From Candidatus Magnetominusculus dajiuhuensis (GTDB taxonomy: Bacteria > Nitrospirota > Thermodesulfovibrionia > Thermodesulfovibrionales > Magnetobacteriaceae), in contig JADFXP010000008.1 in NCBI GenBank assembly GCA_015233465.1, positions 51,099 through 115,098 of the forward strand: 64,000 nucleotides of DNA. The letters run 5' to 3'. The notes below the pieces were generated by a model. The model worked only from the letters and a program-made list of their open reading frames with translations. It had not been told where the DNA came from and did not search any database. The position numbers and the translations under genes are program-made. Position 1 is the stretch's first letter. Each line of letters opens with the position of its first letter. Below are positions 8,242 to 16,259 of the stretch, in pieces.

Positions 8242-8438
8242 ATTGGACAACTATAATAATTTTATGTTTAACATTAGGGCTTGCTCCGTTTAATCCGCCG
8301 CATATTGTTGAAAAACTACAAATGCTCTTTAACGGTAAGTTAGTAAGACCTATAGATTGGTTTGATCTAATACTGCATAGTACGCCTTGGGCAATCCTAA
8401 TTTATAAGATTGTAATAACAGGTTTAAAAAAGAATTAA
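8238..8438 (+). CDS. Small two-TM membrane protein
   Basis: A 66-residue protein with hydrophobic segments at about residues 4-20 and 42-62, separated by a loop with FNPPHIVEKLQML and LVRPIDWFDL. Similar short proteins are often labelled RND transporter in databases, but nothing in the sequence supports transport. Translation is coupled to the upstream methyltransferase through a 4-base ATGA overlap, which supports a real gene. Function unknown. Confidence 0.7.
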   Translation: MNWTTIIILCLTLGLAPFNPPHIVEKLQMLFNGKLVRPIDWFDLILHSTPWAILIYKIVITGLKKN

Positions 8439-8490
8439 GACTAACGAGGTATTCATATATATTACACTATATCCATGCTATAAAAAATTA

Positions 8491-8583
8491 ATGGGGTCAA
8501 AGGTTCTTAGACCCCAGGGACGAGTACCTTTGCGGAAGCCATCCCATCCCATACCTAAAGGGAGCCCTTGGGCAGAGCCCTCA
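8491..8583 (+). repeat. GC-rich double-hairpin intergenic repeat, copy 2 (extended)
   Basis: Begins ATGGGGTCAAAGG, includes an inserted TTCTTAGACCCC variant, and ends GGGCAGAGCCCTCATG. Its terminal TCA (8581-8583) supplies the stop codon of the minus-strand 43-residue gene. Confidence 0.65.
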
Positions 8584-8712
8584 TGCTTTATCCTTTATTG
8601 ATACATCCTTAACATAATCAGCGCATCTTATATCTCTTCCAGAGATTGAAAATTTCTTCTGACAAGTCTCTCTCCAAGCGCACACTACGCAAATGCTTAC
8701 TGTATCTGCCAT
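8581..8712 (-). CDS. 43-residue cysteine-rich protein
   Basis: A small ORF with the spacing CVVCAWRETCQKKF, a fourth cysteine in DIRCADY, and the end KDVSIKDKA. The four cysteines suggest metal or disulfide binding. TAAGGAG overlaps the nadB stop, and the ATG at 8712 is 12 bases after nadB ends, so it is translated as the next cistron of the nadB transcript. I recall similar short CxxCxWRxxC proteins in Desulfobacterota and Nitrospirota genomes, but no function is known to me. Confidence 0.7.
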   Translation of the reverse strand: MADTVSICVVCAWRETCQKKFSISGRDIRCADYVKDVSIKDKA

Positions 8713-8724
8713 ATATCTATCTCC

Positions 8725-10302
8725 TTAGCCGTTACTTTTTTCTCTCTTAACTATTTTTATATTGTCTTTATCTTTAAATAATTCAATATCGTAATAATCA
8801 ACTTCTCTTTGGGGGAAATCAGATCTATAATGCGAACCGATGCTTGATTTTCTATTTAATGCTGAAAGCGTTATCAATGTTGCAGTCTGTAACATATTTA
8901 CTACCTCATTTTCAAGCCTTGTCGCATACCAAACGCCCTGTATCTTTGACATCTCTTTTAATGTATCTAAGGCATCTGTCAGCGATTCCTCGCTTCTTAT
9001 TATACCAACCCTTTCCCACATTATCCTTTTCAATCTTTGTGTTAAGGCATCAATATCCTTTAAACTCTCTGCAAACGGTATTTTCTTGAAAACCAATTTG
9101 TCTAAATCCGAAATATCAATAGAATTCTTTGCCGCAAACATCGCAGCCCTTGCTCCAAAAACTATCCCTTCAAGCAGACTATTGCTTGCAAGTCGGTTTG
9201 CTCCATGAACCCCCGTGCAAGCTACCTCTCCAGCAGCCATTAATCCCTTGATATTTGTTGCACATCCATAGTCAGTCTTTATGCCTCCCATAATATAATG
9301 CGCAGATGGTGATACAGGTATTGACTCATTTGTTATATCTATATCGTATTTCAAACAAGTTGAATAAATCCTTGGAAATCTCCTCTTTACAAACTCGCTA
9401 TTTAGATGTGTTATATCTAAATATACATGCCTTGAATCAGTAAGTGCCATTTCTGAGATGATTGCCCTTGAAACTATATCCCTTGGGGCAAGCTCTCCAT
9501 CAGGATGATAATTTTTCATAAATTCTTGTTTATTGATATTTATTAATTTAGCACCCTCCCCTCTTAGAGCCTCGCTTAATAAAAACTGAGGCGCAGAAGG
9601 CGCATATAATGTGGTTGGATGAAATTGAATAAACTCCATATTCTCAAATATAGCCCCTGCCCTAAACGCTATCGCCATCCCGTCCCCTGTAGCAACTGAG
9701 GGATTTGTAGTTCTTGAAAATATGCTCCCTACCCCTCCTGTTGAAAGTATCACTGTCTTTGATAATATTACTGAAACCTCATTATCTTTTAATATATACG
9801 CCCCATAACAACATCCTTCATATATCACAAGATCAAGGATATATGCAAAAGGGTATCTCTTTACATTAGACAAGGTCTTAACCTTGCTGACCAGCACCCT
9901 GACTAGCTCCCTGCCAGTTGAATCACCTTGAGCATGTAAGATTCGTTTGCGTGAATGGGCTGCCTCTAAAGTAAATGCCAGCTTACTCCCAGATCTGTCA
10001 AACTCCGCCCCCCATGATATTAATTCATTTATCCTCTCAGGCCCCTCTTCAACTAATATCTTCACTGCCTTTGGATCGCAATATCCATCCCCTGCCTTTA
10101 TCGTATCTTCAAAATGTATCCCTATTGTGTCCTCATCACTTAACGCTACTGCAACTCCCCCTTGCGCATATTCTGAAGAGGATTCTTCTGTTATATCCTT
10201 TGTTATGACCAAGACATTTCCGTAGCCGGCAAGCTCTATCGCTGCCCTCAGTCCCGCTACACCGCTTCCTACTACTAGATAATCCGTGGACTCTATCTTC
10301 AT
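8725..10302 (-). CDS. nadB: L-aspartate oxidase
   Basis: A 525-residue FAD enzyme that oxidises L-aspartate to iminoaspartate, the first step of de novo NAD synthesis, in the cytoplasm. The FAD motif VVGSGVAGLRAAIELAG is at about residues 10-26. SSEYAQGGVAVA, FHPTTLY, the active-site region SAHYIMGGI and HGANRLASNSLLEG follow, as in NadB and succinate dehydrogenase flavoproteins. The C-terminal domain is shorter than in some relatives but the overall length is normal. nadD lies 5 kb away in the same direction. nadA and nadC are not in the window. Confidence 0.94.
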   Translation of the reverse strand: MKIESTDYLVVGSGVAGLRAAIELAGYGNVLVITKDITEESSSEYAQGGVAVALSDEDTIGIHFEDTIKAGDGYCDPKAVKILVEEGPERINELISWGAEFDRSGSKLAFTLEAAHSRKRILHAQGDSTGRELVRVLVSKVKTLSNVKRYPFAYILDLVIYEGCCYGAYILKDNEVSVILSKTVILSTGGVGSIFSRTTNPSVATGDGMAIAFRAGAIFENMEFIQFHPTTLYAPSAPQFLLSEALRGEGAKLININKQEFMKNYHPDGELAPRDIVSRAIISEMALTDSRHVYLDITHLNSEFVKRRFPRIYSTCLKYDIDITNESIPVSPSAHYIMGGIKTDYGCATNIKGLMAAGEVACTGVHGANRLASNSLLEGIVFGARAAMFAAKNSIDISDLDKLVFKKIPFAESLKDIDALTQRLKRIMWERVGIIRSEESLTDALDTLKEMSKIQGVWYATRLENEVVNMLQTATLITLSALNRKSSIGSHYRSDFPQREVDYYDIELFKDKDNIKIVKREKSNG

Positions 10303-10364
10303 AACCCTTTAAGAGGCTCTGCCTCTTAAAAATCTCCGCAAGGGAACTCGTTCCCTTGACCCAT
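10303..10364 (-). repeat. GC-rich double-hairpin repeat, copy 3, partly coding
   Basis: Reverse orientation. The arms are AAGAGGC/GCCTCTT and AAGGGAA/TTCCCTT, both changed from the commonest sequence but still perfectly paired. Positions 10326-10364 are the 3' end of the HAD phosphatase gene, so the repeat encodes the last dozen residues. Confidence 0.75.
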
Positions 10365-10982
10365 TATCTCAGAAAAACATTTGAAACCAACATTCATATG
10401 AAGGACATACTTTATTCCGTATTCCCTTGCCGCCATAACCACTTCCAATGTATCATCTATAAATAAAGTCTTGTCACAATCAAATCCTATCTTATCTTCA
10501 GCCCTCTGCCAAAACCTTATATCCTCTTTCGGACAACCCATATCAAAAGACGTTACAACCTCATCAAAATATCCCAATAATAATGCCTTTTCCATCTTTA
10601 TCTCTATAGTCTTTGGATGCGCATTTGTAAAAAGTAACAACTTCTTACCTTTATCTCTAAGCTGCCTTAAAAAATCCTCTACATAAGGAACTGCCGTTAC
10701 AAGCGAACTTATCCCTTCCTTTAATCCAACAACATCTATACCTAAATCCCTGCTCCAATAATCCACATCCGTCCAATTCAATGTGCGCTCTTGAGTTTTA
10801 TATCTTGCAAATAATATCGCTTTTGAGCTTTCAATAGAAATACCATTAATCTCTGAATATCTTTGAGGCATCAAGGTCAACCAAAAATACTCATCAAAAT
10901 ACTTATCAACTATAGTCCCATCCATATCTATCAAGACATGCACAACATCCGACCATAATGCCTTTTTTATATCTTCTATCAC
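10326..10982 (-). CDS. HAD-family phosphatase (GMP/IMP nucleotidase YrfG-like)
   Basis: A 218-residue haloacid-dehalogenase hydrolase. The nucleophile motif DMDGT is at residues 19-23, motif II is LLLFTNAHP, and motif IV is LFIDDTLEVVMAA. The segment with DEYFWLTLMPQRYSE resembles the GMP/IMP nucleotidase YrfG, so nucleotide 5'-monophosphates are a plausible substrate (inference). The start overlaps the stop of the preceding cysteine-cluster gene by 4 bases. The last residues (GQGNEFPCGDF) are encoded by the repeat at 10303-10364, so the original C-terminus was probably replaced. Confidence 0.82.
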   Translation of the reverse strand: MIEDIKKALWSDVVHVLIDMDGTIVDKYFDEYFWLTLMPQRYSEINGISIESSKAILFARYKTQERTLNWTDVDYWSRDLGIDVVGLKEGISSLVTAVPYVEDFLRQLRDKGKKLLLFTNAHPKTIEIKMEKALLLGYFDEVVTSFDMGCPKEDIRFWQRAEDKIGFDCDKTLFIDDTLEVVMAAREYGIKYVLHMNVGFKCFSEIMGQGNEFPCGDF

Positions 10983-11575
10983 AGATTCTTTTCTTGCCCC
11001 TTTGCAAAGTCTACAACCATCTCTGCTATCGTCTTTTTATGTTTCTGAGTATATGAAAATAACTTTCTCATCCTGCCTTCCAAAGTAGCAATCTGCGTAT
11101 AATATTTTGTGCGGTCAATGCTTCCAGCAGTGACATCAGGATGTAACTCTTGAAAACGATTACAACCTGCCCATGTCTGCACTCCCTTTACAGGGGAATT
11201 TAGTTTTGCAGGAAGTCCATGTATTCTGCAGATTAATGGACGGTTTTGATAAATACCACACTTCCCCTCAAAATTTAACGGACACATTATTTTTAGAGAT
11301 TCAATGTTTCCACGATTTTTTCCAAGTTCAATGCAGTATGCCTCTGAACGTTTAATCGCCTCTTCAAGCTGGTCTGGGTTTAATAATCCAAGCCCCTCTG
11401 AGACAATAAAATCCTCAATCAATGTATAATGATTAAACACTGTCGTACAACAATTATCCTGACATCCATCACAAGAAAAATTACCATAAACCCCTTGCAT
11501 CTCTTTATATTCTTTATCTATTGAGTTAAAAATCTCACTCAGTTCATCAAGAAACTGTGACAAATCAATTGGCAT
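10979..11575 (-). CDS. YkgJ-family cysteine cluster protein
   Basis: A 198-residue protein with cysteines at 35, 38, 42 and 43 (CDGCQDNCC) and a second group in CPLNFEGKCGIYQNRPLIC, the pattern of the YkgJ/CxxCxxCC family thought to bind iron or zinc. No membrane segment. It overlaps the HAD phosphatase by 4 bases, so the two are co-translated. The biochemical function of the family is not established. Confidence 0.85.
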   Translation of the reverse strand: MPIDLSQFLDELSEIFNSIDKEYKEMQGVYGNFSCDGCQDNCCTTVFNHYTLIEDFIVSEGLGLLNPDQLEEAIKRSEAYCIELGKNRGNIESLKIMCPLNFEGKCGIYQNRPLICRIHGLPAKLNSPVKGVQTWAGCNRFQELHPDVTAGSIDRTKYYTQIATLEGRMRKLFSYTQKHKKTIAEMVVDFAKGQEKNL

Positions 11576-11614
11576 CCCTTAAAACCTCCAATTTAAAATA
11601 AATGAAAAACATTC

Positions 11615-11673
11615 GTAGGGGCAGGTCTTGTACCTGCCCCTATTTTTTGGGCAGCCACAAGGGCTGCCCCTAC
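11615..11673. repeat. GTAGGGGCAGG...CTGCCCCTAC hairpin pair (second repeat family)
   Basis: Two adjacent hairpins: GGGGCAGGT/ACCTGCCCC and GGGCAGCC/GGGCTGCCC, bounded by GTAGGGGC and GCCCCTAC. Related copies are at 27273-27305, 40663-40686 and 49193-49245. It separates the YkgJ-type gene from hisB. Confidence 0.7.
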
Positions 11674-11682
11674 ATTTTCAAC

Positions 11683-12267
11683 TTAAATCATTCCCTTTGT
11701 AGTAGGCAGACCCTTAACCCGCGAATCAAGAGTCATTGCATCATCAAGGGCGCGCCCAAATGCCTTAAATATTCCTTCATAGATATGATGTAAATCCCTT
11801 CCATGACGAACCATTATATGAAGATTCATCATTGCATTATTGCTAAGTGCGCGAAAGAAATCCTCAAAAATAGAGATCTCTATATCCATAATCCTGCCGT
11901 TTGGAATCATTGGCTCATAAACCAGATATGGCCTGCCTCCCATATCTATCACAACCTCTGCAAGCGTCTCATCCATTGGAATTACAGCATGTCCGTATCG
12001 TTTTATACCCGCCCTGTCGCCAGAGGCTTTATTAATTACTGCTCCAAGCGTAAGCCCTATATCTTCTATTAGATGATGATAATCTACATTCGTATCTCCA
12101 GAGGCAATTATATCAATATCAAGCAAACCGTGTTTTGCCATAAGGTTAAGCATATGGTCAAGAAAAGGGATGGAAGTGTTGATTGAATATTGCCCGCTTC
12201 CATCAAGATCTAACTTTATGCTTACATCTGTTTCAAGGGTTTTTCGTTTTATCTCTGCATTTCTCAT
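11683..12267 (-). CDS. hisB: Imidazoleglycerol-phosphate dehydratase
   Basis: A 194-residue single-domain HisB, normal length. It dehydrates imidazoleglycerol phosphate in histidine synthesis using two Mn ions. Metal-binding motifs are visible: FLDHMLNLMAKHG and DYHHLIEDIGLTLG in the first half, and HIMVRHGRDLHHIYEGIFKA in the second. No phosphatase domain is fused. No other his gene lies in the window. Upstream are decayed nucleotidyltransferase and HEPN genes, not a his operon. Confidence 0.95.
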   Translation of the reverse strand: MRNAEIKRKTLETDVSIKLDLDGSGQYSINTSIPFLDHMLNLMAKHGLLDIDIIASGDTNVDYHHLIEDIGLTLGAVINKASGDRAGIKRYGHAVIPMDETLAEVVIDMGGRPYLVYEPMIPNGRIMDIEISIFEDFFRALSNNAMMNLHIMVRHGRDLHHIYEGIFKAFGRALDDAMTLDSRVKGLPTTKGMI

Positions 12268-12290
12268 GTATGCTCCAATCTATTAAAGAT

Positions 12291-12557
12291 TTATAATTCT
12301 TTCAATATCTTTGATGAAAACCTCTGATTTAGGTATCCATGGCAAGATTGGCTTTCTTCAAAACTAACAAAATCCATGTAATCACCCTCTTGACGATTAT
12401 CATTTATCTGACCATCAGTCAAGACTAATAAATCCCAATCAGACTTGGCAGCTGCATCTCCACGTGATCTTGAATCGTATAAAATTACTGTTACATCAGG
12501 CTCTACTTCCATAACAGCCTTTTTAACTTGATTAAGTAATTGATTTTTATCCATCAT
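12291..12557 (-). CDS. Nucleotidyltransferase-domain protein, possibly C-terminally altered
   Basis: About 88 residues. The core YDSRSRGDAAAKSDWDLLVL matches small MNT nucleotidyltransferases, with the SDWDLL metal site intact. The usual leading Gly of GSRSRG is Asp. The C-terminal third (from DYMDFVSFEES) does not look like the family, so the gene may be truncated or frameshifted. An upstream ATG at 12578 exists, but 12557 or 12554 lies just after the stop of the previous gene and fits the family start MDKNQLL. Third gene of a HEPN-MNT-MNT string; function uncertain. Confidence 0.6.
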   Translation of the reverse strand: MMDKNQLLNQVKKAVMEVEPDVTVILYDSRSRGDAAAKSDWDLLVLTDGQINDNRQEGDYMDFVSFEESQSCHGYLNQRFSSKILKEL

Positions 12558-12558
12558 T

Positions 12559-12882
12559 TTATACAATTCTTTCCCCATTTCTTAAAATCTCTGCTGCAAG
12601 TGGATTATCTTCATTAAACTCATTAATTAAAAAAGGATGCGGTTCTATATCTATATCTATATTATGACCAATCTTGGTAAGTAAAAATCTAAAATCTAAA
12701 TCATCTCCGACAAACTCTTTAGTTATCAGCGCAATATCTATATCACTCCAAACAGTAGCATTGCCTTTTACGTATGAGCCAAAGAGATACGCACCTATAA
12801 TATCAATATTATTTTTCTTTAACAGATCAAGATATTGTCTCGCTAAGGTCGATACTATTGCTCTATCTTTTGCGTTAACCAA
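12559..12882 (-). CDS. MNT-type nucleotidyltransferase (MntA-like antitoxin)
   Basis: A 107-residue minimal nucleotidyltransferase with the motif FGSYVKGNATVWSDIDIALI (Gly-Ser, then DxD) and a later DIDIEPHPF third acidic site. In HEPN/MNT toxin-antitoxin pairs this subunit AMPylates and silences the HEPN RNase. Here it follows, and overlaps by 28 bases, a HEPN gene that is broken by a stop and a frameshift, so the antitoxin may outlive its toxin. No helix-turn-helix is visible. Confidence 0.82.
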   Translation of the reverse strand: MVNAKDRAIVSTLARQYLDLLKKNNIDIIGAYLFGSYVKGNATVWSDIDIALITKEFVGDDLDFRFLLTKIGHNIDIDIEPHPFLINEFNEDNPLAAEILRNGERIV

Positions 12883-13246
12883 TCTCTTAACTCCTTTATT
12901 ATATTAATATTTCTCTCCGCAAAATCTTTTGTGCATTTCTTGTAGAAATCCTCTTTATAATCTACATATCTTGCTTCTATATTAAATAAAGTTATATATC
13001 TTAGATTATCCGTTTGTGTCTCTGTCAGTTCAAGTCCACATCTAATTGCTAACTTGTGAAGATCATGAATATACGGAACATTTTTATCTATTATCTTTAC
13101 ATAATAGCCTTTAATAATTTTTCTAATACAAGATGACCTATAAATAAAGACCACATATATTCTCCAGCTTTAAACATATTCAGCATGGATTGATAGTTTT
13201 CGTTAGATTATTTAATCCACATTCCTATTAATTCATCTTTAGACAT
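12855..13246 (-). pseudogene. HEPN-domain toxin gene, disrupted
   Basis: From the ATG at 13246 the frame reads MSKDELIGMWIK, then TAA, then continues SNENYQSMLNMFKAGEY and GHLVLEKLLKA, clearly the HEPN N-terminus. It then needs one extra base to enter the frame YVKIIDKNVPYIHDLHKLA, which runs to 12855. The 392-base span is one short of a multiple of three. So there is one nonsense codon and one single-base deletion. The longest plain frame (99 residues from 13154) keeps the C-terminal half but lacks the first helix. Followed by the MNT antitoxin gene. Confidence 0.72.
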
Positions 13247-13273
13247 AACCTCTCTCTAATTTAATATAGAATT

Positions 13274-13350
13274 TGGTACGCCTGAGAGGATTCGAACCTC
13301 CGACCTGAGGCTCCGGAGGCCTCCGCTCTAATCCACTGAGCTACAGGCGC
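13274..13350 (-). tRNA. tRNA-Arg (anticodon CCG)
   Basis: Cloverleaf on the minus strand. Acceptor arms are GCGCCTG and CAGGCGT (one G-T pair). The anticodon stem GAGGC/GCCTC encloses the loop CTCCGGA, giving CCG. The T-loop is TTCGAAT. The 3' CCA is encoded (complement at 13274-13276). It would read CGG codons. Confidence 0.93.
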
Positions 13351-13358
13351 ATATGCTG

Positions 13359-14663
13359 CTAATCGCTTCTTGGTTTAAATGTATAGGTATTCCACTGTCT
13401 GCATGACGGACATCTCCCTGTCCATTCATTAGACTCAAATCCGCAATTTGTACATGTATAAGGTATCAATATCGCCTTTTTCATGTTTATTATCTTGGAA
13501 AACTCCTTTACTGCCCCTTCATACTGCCCTCTCTTGATTAGAATTCCTACCTTAAGCCTGCGGATTTCATTTTCAAAATATACCCCAGTATCTATTCTAT
13601 CAATAATACCAAGTGAGTCATCTAACATCTCAAGACGATAATAGAGCTTTGCCATAAAAAATTTTAATACAATATCATTTGGACTATTTGTCGCAGCAGT
13701 TCTATAAATTCTCAACAATCTTGAAGGCTCTCCTACGCTTATCAGCAAATCCTCAAGCCTTACCAAAAATATTATTGATTTAGTCTGATCATACAGCTTT
13801 TCAAGATAATTAACCGCACCCTCAATATCATTCTCGCTCAACATTACCTGCGCAGTTCCAAGATGGGCTGGGATAAATGTATTATCCATCTTTATAACTG
13901 TCTTAAATGCCTTCTCTGCCTTTTCTATTTCATTATTTTCTAATGACCGCCTGCCATATTCATAATGATACCCTACTAAAGACCTTTGAACTTTATCCCT
14001 TTCATCATCCGACAATTTCTTCTTAGAAAAAATCTTATCAAGCTCTATAAGTTCATCCCATTTACGCTCTTGTTCAAGGATTGACTGTTTCTTTAACAAA
14101 GGATTTATACTCTCTGGCTCTATTGCAATAAGCTCATCTATAATATGCAGCGCCTCATCAAGGCGGTTTGTGCGCTCTTTAAGATCTATTATCCTATAAA
14201 GAGTCTCGCTGTTTTCATTGTCTATGCTTCTTGCATGGTTAAAATATTCCTCTGCCTTTGCATAATCCTCTGTCTTAACATAAATATCTCCAAGCTGAAG
14301 CAATGACGGAATATGATTAGGGTCTTCCTTTATTGCATTTAACAACTGAGATACTGCATCAGCAATATGATTACCCAACACAAAATGAATTGCCTTTGAA
14401 TAAAGAGTATTGACCATCTCGCGTTTTTTCTGCCTGCGCTGACTTTGTCTTGATTGTATAAACCGCCGCGTATCATTTACAAAAAAGATTATAAACATAA
14501 AAATCGAGCCTGAGACAAAGGAAATAATTATTAATTCAATCGTAAGAGGCTGATAGGCAATGTTGTCCGTTATCGCAATCTTTACTACATCATTATTAAG
14601 GTGTGCAAGCCAAGATAATGAAAGCAATATTATTACAAATAAAAGAATAACAAATCTGCCCAT
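13359..14663 (-). CDS. LapA-LapB fusion: membrane-anchored TPR protein with rubredoxin-type end
   Basis: A 434-residue protein. Two membrane helices (about 2-20 and 43-62) with the loop NNDVVKIAI resemble LapA (DUF1049). They are followed by about 300 residues of TPR repeats, for example AVSQLLNAIKEDPNHIPSL and YAKAEEYFNHARSIDNENS. The C-terminal metal site has Cys404, Cys407, Cys418 and Cys421 (CTNCGF, CPSC), as in LapB/YciM. In E. coli LapA and LapB are separate adjacent genes. LapB controls LPS synthesis through FtsH and LpxC. Here one chain appears to carry both. tRNA-Arg and a repeat flank it. Confidence 0.85.
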   Translation of the reverse strand: MGRFVILLFVIILLSLSWLAHLNNDVVKIAITDNIAYQPLTIELIIISFVSGSIFMFIIFFVNDTRRFIQSRQSQRRQKKREMVNTLYSKAIHFVLGNHIADAVSQLLNAIKEDPNHIPSLLQLGDIYVKTEDYAKAEEYFNHARSIDNENSETLYRIIDLKERTNRLDEALHIIDELIAIEPESINPLLKKQSILEQERKWDELIELDKIFSKKKLSDDERDKVQRSLVGYHYEYGRRSLENNEIEKAEKAFKTVIKMDNTFIPAHLGTAQVMLSENDIEGAVNYLEKLYDQTKSIIFLVRLEDLLISVGEPSRLLRIYRTAATNSPNDIVLKFFMAKLYYRLEMLDDSLGIIDRIDTGVYFENEIRRLKVGILIKRGQYEGAVKEFSKIINMKKAILIPYTCTNCGFESNEWTGRCPSCRQWNTYTFKPRSD

Positions 14664-14689
14664 TATTACCCCCAGTTAATTATTATTCA

Positions 14690-14745
14690 AAACTTGGAGG
14701 CTGCGCCCCCAAAGGGTCTCAGACCCACCCAACCTGCAAAGCATT
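14690..14745. repeat. Degenerate intergenic repeat (GGAGGCTGCGCCCCC subfamily)
   Basis: Contains GGAGGCTGCGCCCCCAAA, GGGTCTCAGACCC and CTGCAAAGCATTAAA. The same pieces recur at 51366-51436. It lies between the LapA-LapB gene and rsfS. Confidence 0.55.
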
Positions 14746-14753
14746 AAATTAAA

Positions 14754-15161
14754 TTAAATTAATTCTATTCTATTTGCATCAAGCCACAATGCCTCAAGAT
14801 TATAACGTTTCCTTGTTGCTTCGTCAAATATATGTACTATAATATCATTATAATCCATTAAAATCCACTGCCCAAAACCTTGTCCATTTACTGAGATTGG
14901 TCTTTTACCGCTATCTCTAAGGTTCAACTCTACATCTTCTGCCATTGCATTAAGGTGCATTGCATTTTCCCCTGTACATATAATAAAATAATCCGTAAAA
15001 GAAGTCAGCCTAAAAAGTTCTAGTATTATAATATCTCTTCCTTTTTTATTGCTGAGCAGATTTGTTATAACCTTGAGGTTGACAGTTGTCTCAACATCTG
15101 GGGCATCTTTAAGGGATGTATTTCTTTCCAGCCTTACTGCTACATTTTCCATTATATTCAT
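14754..15161 (-). CDS. rsfS: Ribosomal silencing factor RsfS (Iojap family)
   Basis: A 135-residue member of the RsfS/Iojap family, which binds uL14 of the large ribosomal subunit and blocks subunit joining in poor conditions. The core LFRLTSFTDYFIICTGENAMHLNAMAEDVE and the end WILMDYNDIIVHIFDEATR are family-typical. It has about 30 extra N-terminal residues. The ATG at 15161 lies 7 bases after nadD, the usual nadD-rsfS order. Confidence 0.9.
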   Translation of the reverse strand: MNIMENVAVRLERNTSLKDAPDVETTVNLKVITNLLSNKKGRDIIILELFRLTSFTDYFIICTGENAMHLNAMAEDVELNLRDSGKRPISVNGQGFGQWILMDYNDIIVHIFDEATRKRYNLEALWLDANRIELI

Positions 15162-15168
15162 AAACTCC

Positions 15169-15819
15169 TTATACTTCTTTGATATATCCGCAGCCTTCAG
15201 ATTGTATATACTCTTCTACCGCCTCAGGCACTAAATATTTAATACTCCTGCCATATTTTAAATGATTTCTAATCATTGTTGAAGAAATATCTATTGGCGG
15301 TATTTGTAACAATATTAAATCTCTGCCATTTTTTAACTGCACATTAACTCTGCCTTCTGTAAAATCAAGATTAATTGATTGCTCAGTGTCAATAAAAGGT
15401 GAATTAAATACAGAATCTGCGTTAAACGGCGGTCTTAAAAGAACAACAGGATTAGTCTCATCCATTAAACTTTGAGGCATATGCCAGCAGGGAAGGTCTA
15501 AAAATGTATCCATTCCCATGATAAAATAAAACTCTCCTTCGGGCATCTGCGACCTTAATTCCAAGATTGTATGCGCTGTAAAAGATGTGCCTTCACGCCT
15601 TGCCTCAATATCTGAAACCATAAATCGCGGATTATCCGCTACAGCTATCTCTACCATCCTAAACCTGTCAGAGGCAGGCGCTATATTTTCTTTTTTCAGA
15701 GGAGGATTTTGAGATGGGATAAAGACCACTCTTTCTAAACCAATTATCTCCATAGCCTCAGTGGCAGCTCTCAAATGCCCATTATGTATAGGATTAAAAG
15801 TACCGCCAAAGAGACCAAT
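15169..15819 (-). CDS. nadD: Nicotinate-nucleotide adenylyltransferase, start codon unclear
   Basis: NadD adenylates nicotinate mononucleotide in NAD synthesis. The first standard start in frame is TTG at 15774, but the catalytic segment GLFGGTFNPIHNGH lies in frame upstream of it (15776-15816), so the protein must begin earlier. Between that motif and the preceding in-frame TAA there is no ATG, GTG or TTG. The best position for Met is an ATT at 15817-15819, directly before GLFGG. Later motifs are FIPSQNPPLKK, EFYFIMGMDTFLDL and ISSTMIRNHLKYGRSIKYLVP. About 216 residues, normal length. Either a rare AUU/AUA start is used or an upstream base error hides the real start. Confidence 0.85.
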   Translation of the reverse strand: MGLFGGTFNPIHNGHLRAATEAMEIIGLERVVFIPSQNPPLKKENIAPASDRFRMVEIAVADNPRFMVSDIEARREGTSFTAHTILELRSQMPEGEFYFIMGMDTFLDLPCWHMPQSLMDETNPVVLLRPPFNADSVFNSPFIDTEQSINLDFTEGRVNVQLKNGRDLILLQIPPIDISSTMIRNHLKYGRSIKYLVPEAVEEYIQSEGCGYIKEV

Positions 15820-15873
15820 ATTTTCAAATATTCTCGTTTTATCCCGCTTTATTTAAACATAGAGAGGATTTAT

Positions 15874-16161
15874 TTAAGACTTAACTTCTTTAAAATTTTC
15901 GCCCTCTTGTTCTTTAACTAATTTATAGAAACTGCAAATACTACAAGTAACTCTGCCTTCATCCATTTTTTCATCTGCTTCTTCTTTTGATTTACATTTT
16001 GTATTAAAGACAGCCCAGCACATTCTGCCGGCATTTTTTCCGCCATTACCGCCGTCAAATGACGTATCCTTTGCAGCTGGACATACATCAAATGATAGAT
16101 CTTCAGGAGATACCTCTCTTCCACACTTAAAATGTTCCCAACAATTTACCTTTCCCTTCAT
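15874..16161 (-). CDS. Two-CW-domain cysteine-rich protein
   Basis: A 95-residue protein that begins MKGKVNCWEHFKCGRE and continues VCPAAKD, GGKNAGRMCWAVFNTKC and CSICSFYKLVKEQEG. The two CW pairs and about seven cysteines match the two-CW domain seen in anaerobes, alone or in sensor proteins. GGAGG precedes the ATG at a normal distance. The function is unknown; redox or metal sensing is a guess. Confidence 0.75.
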   Translation of the reverse strand: MKGKVNCWEHFKCGREVSPEDLSFDVCPAAKDTSFDGGNGGKNAGRMCWAVFNTKCKSKEEADEKMDEGRVTCSICSFYKLVKEQEGENFKEVKS

Positions 16162-16221
16162 ATTTCCCTCCTTCCAATATATGAAATAGATTTAAATATT
16201 TGCTAATCTTATAAGACAGTC

Positions 16222-16259
16222 TCCTATTTCATTCTCTGCACATACAGTATGAAATAGGA
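16222..16259 (-). terminator. 11-bp inverted repeat after the 223-residue gene
   Basis: TCCTATTTCAT (16222-16232) and ATGAAATAGGA (16249-16259) are perfect reverse complements around a 16-base loop, directly after the stop codon at 16260. No T-run, so it may be a weak terminator or an mRNA-stabilising hairpin. Confidence 0.35.
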
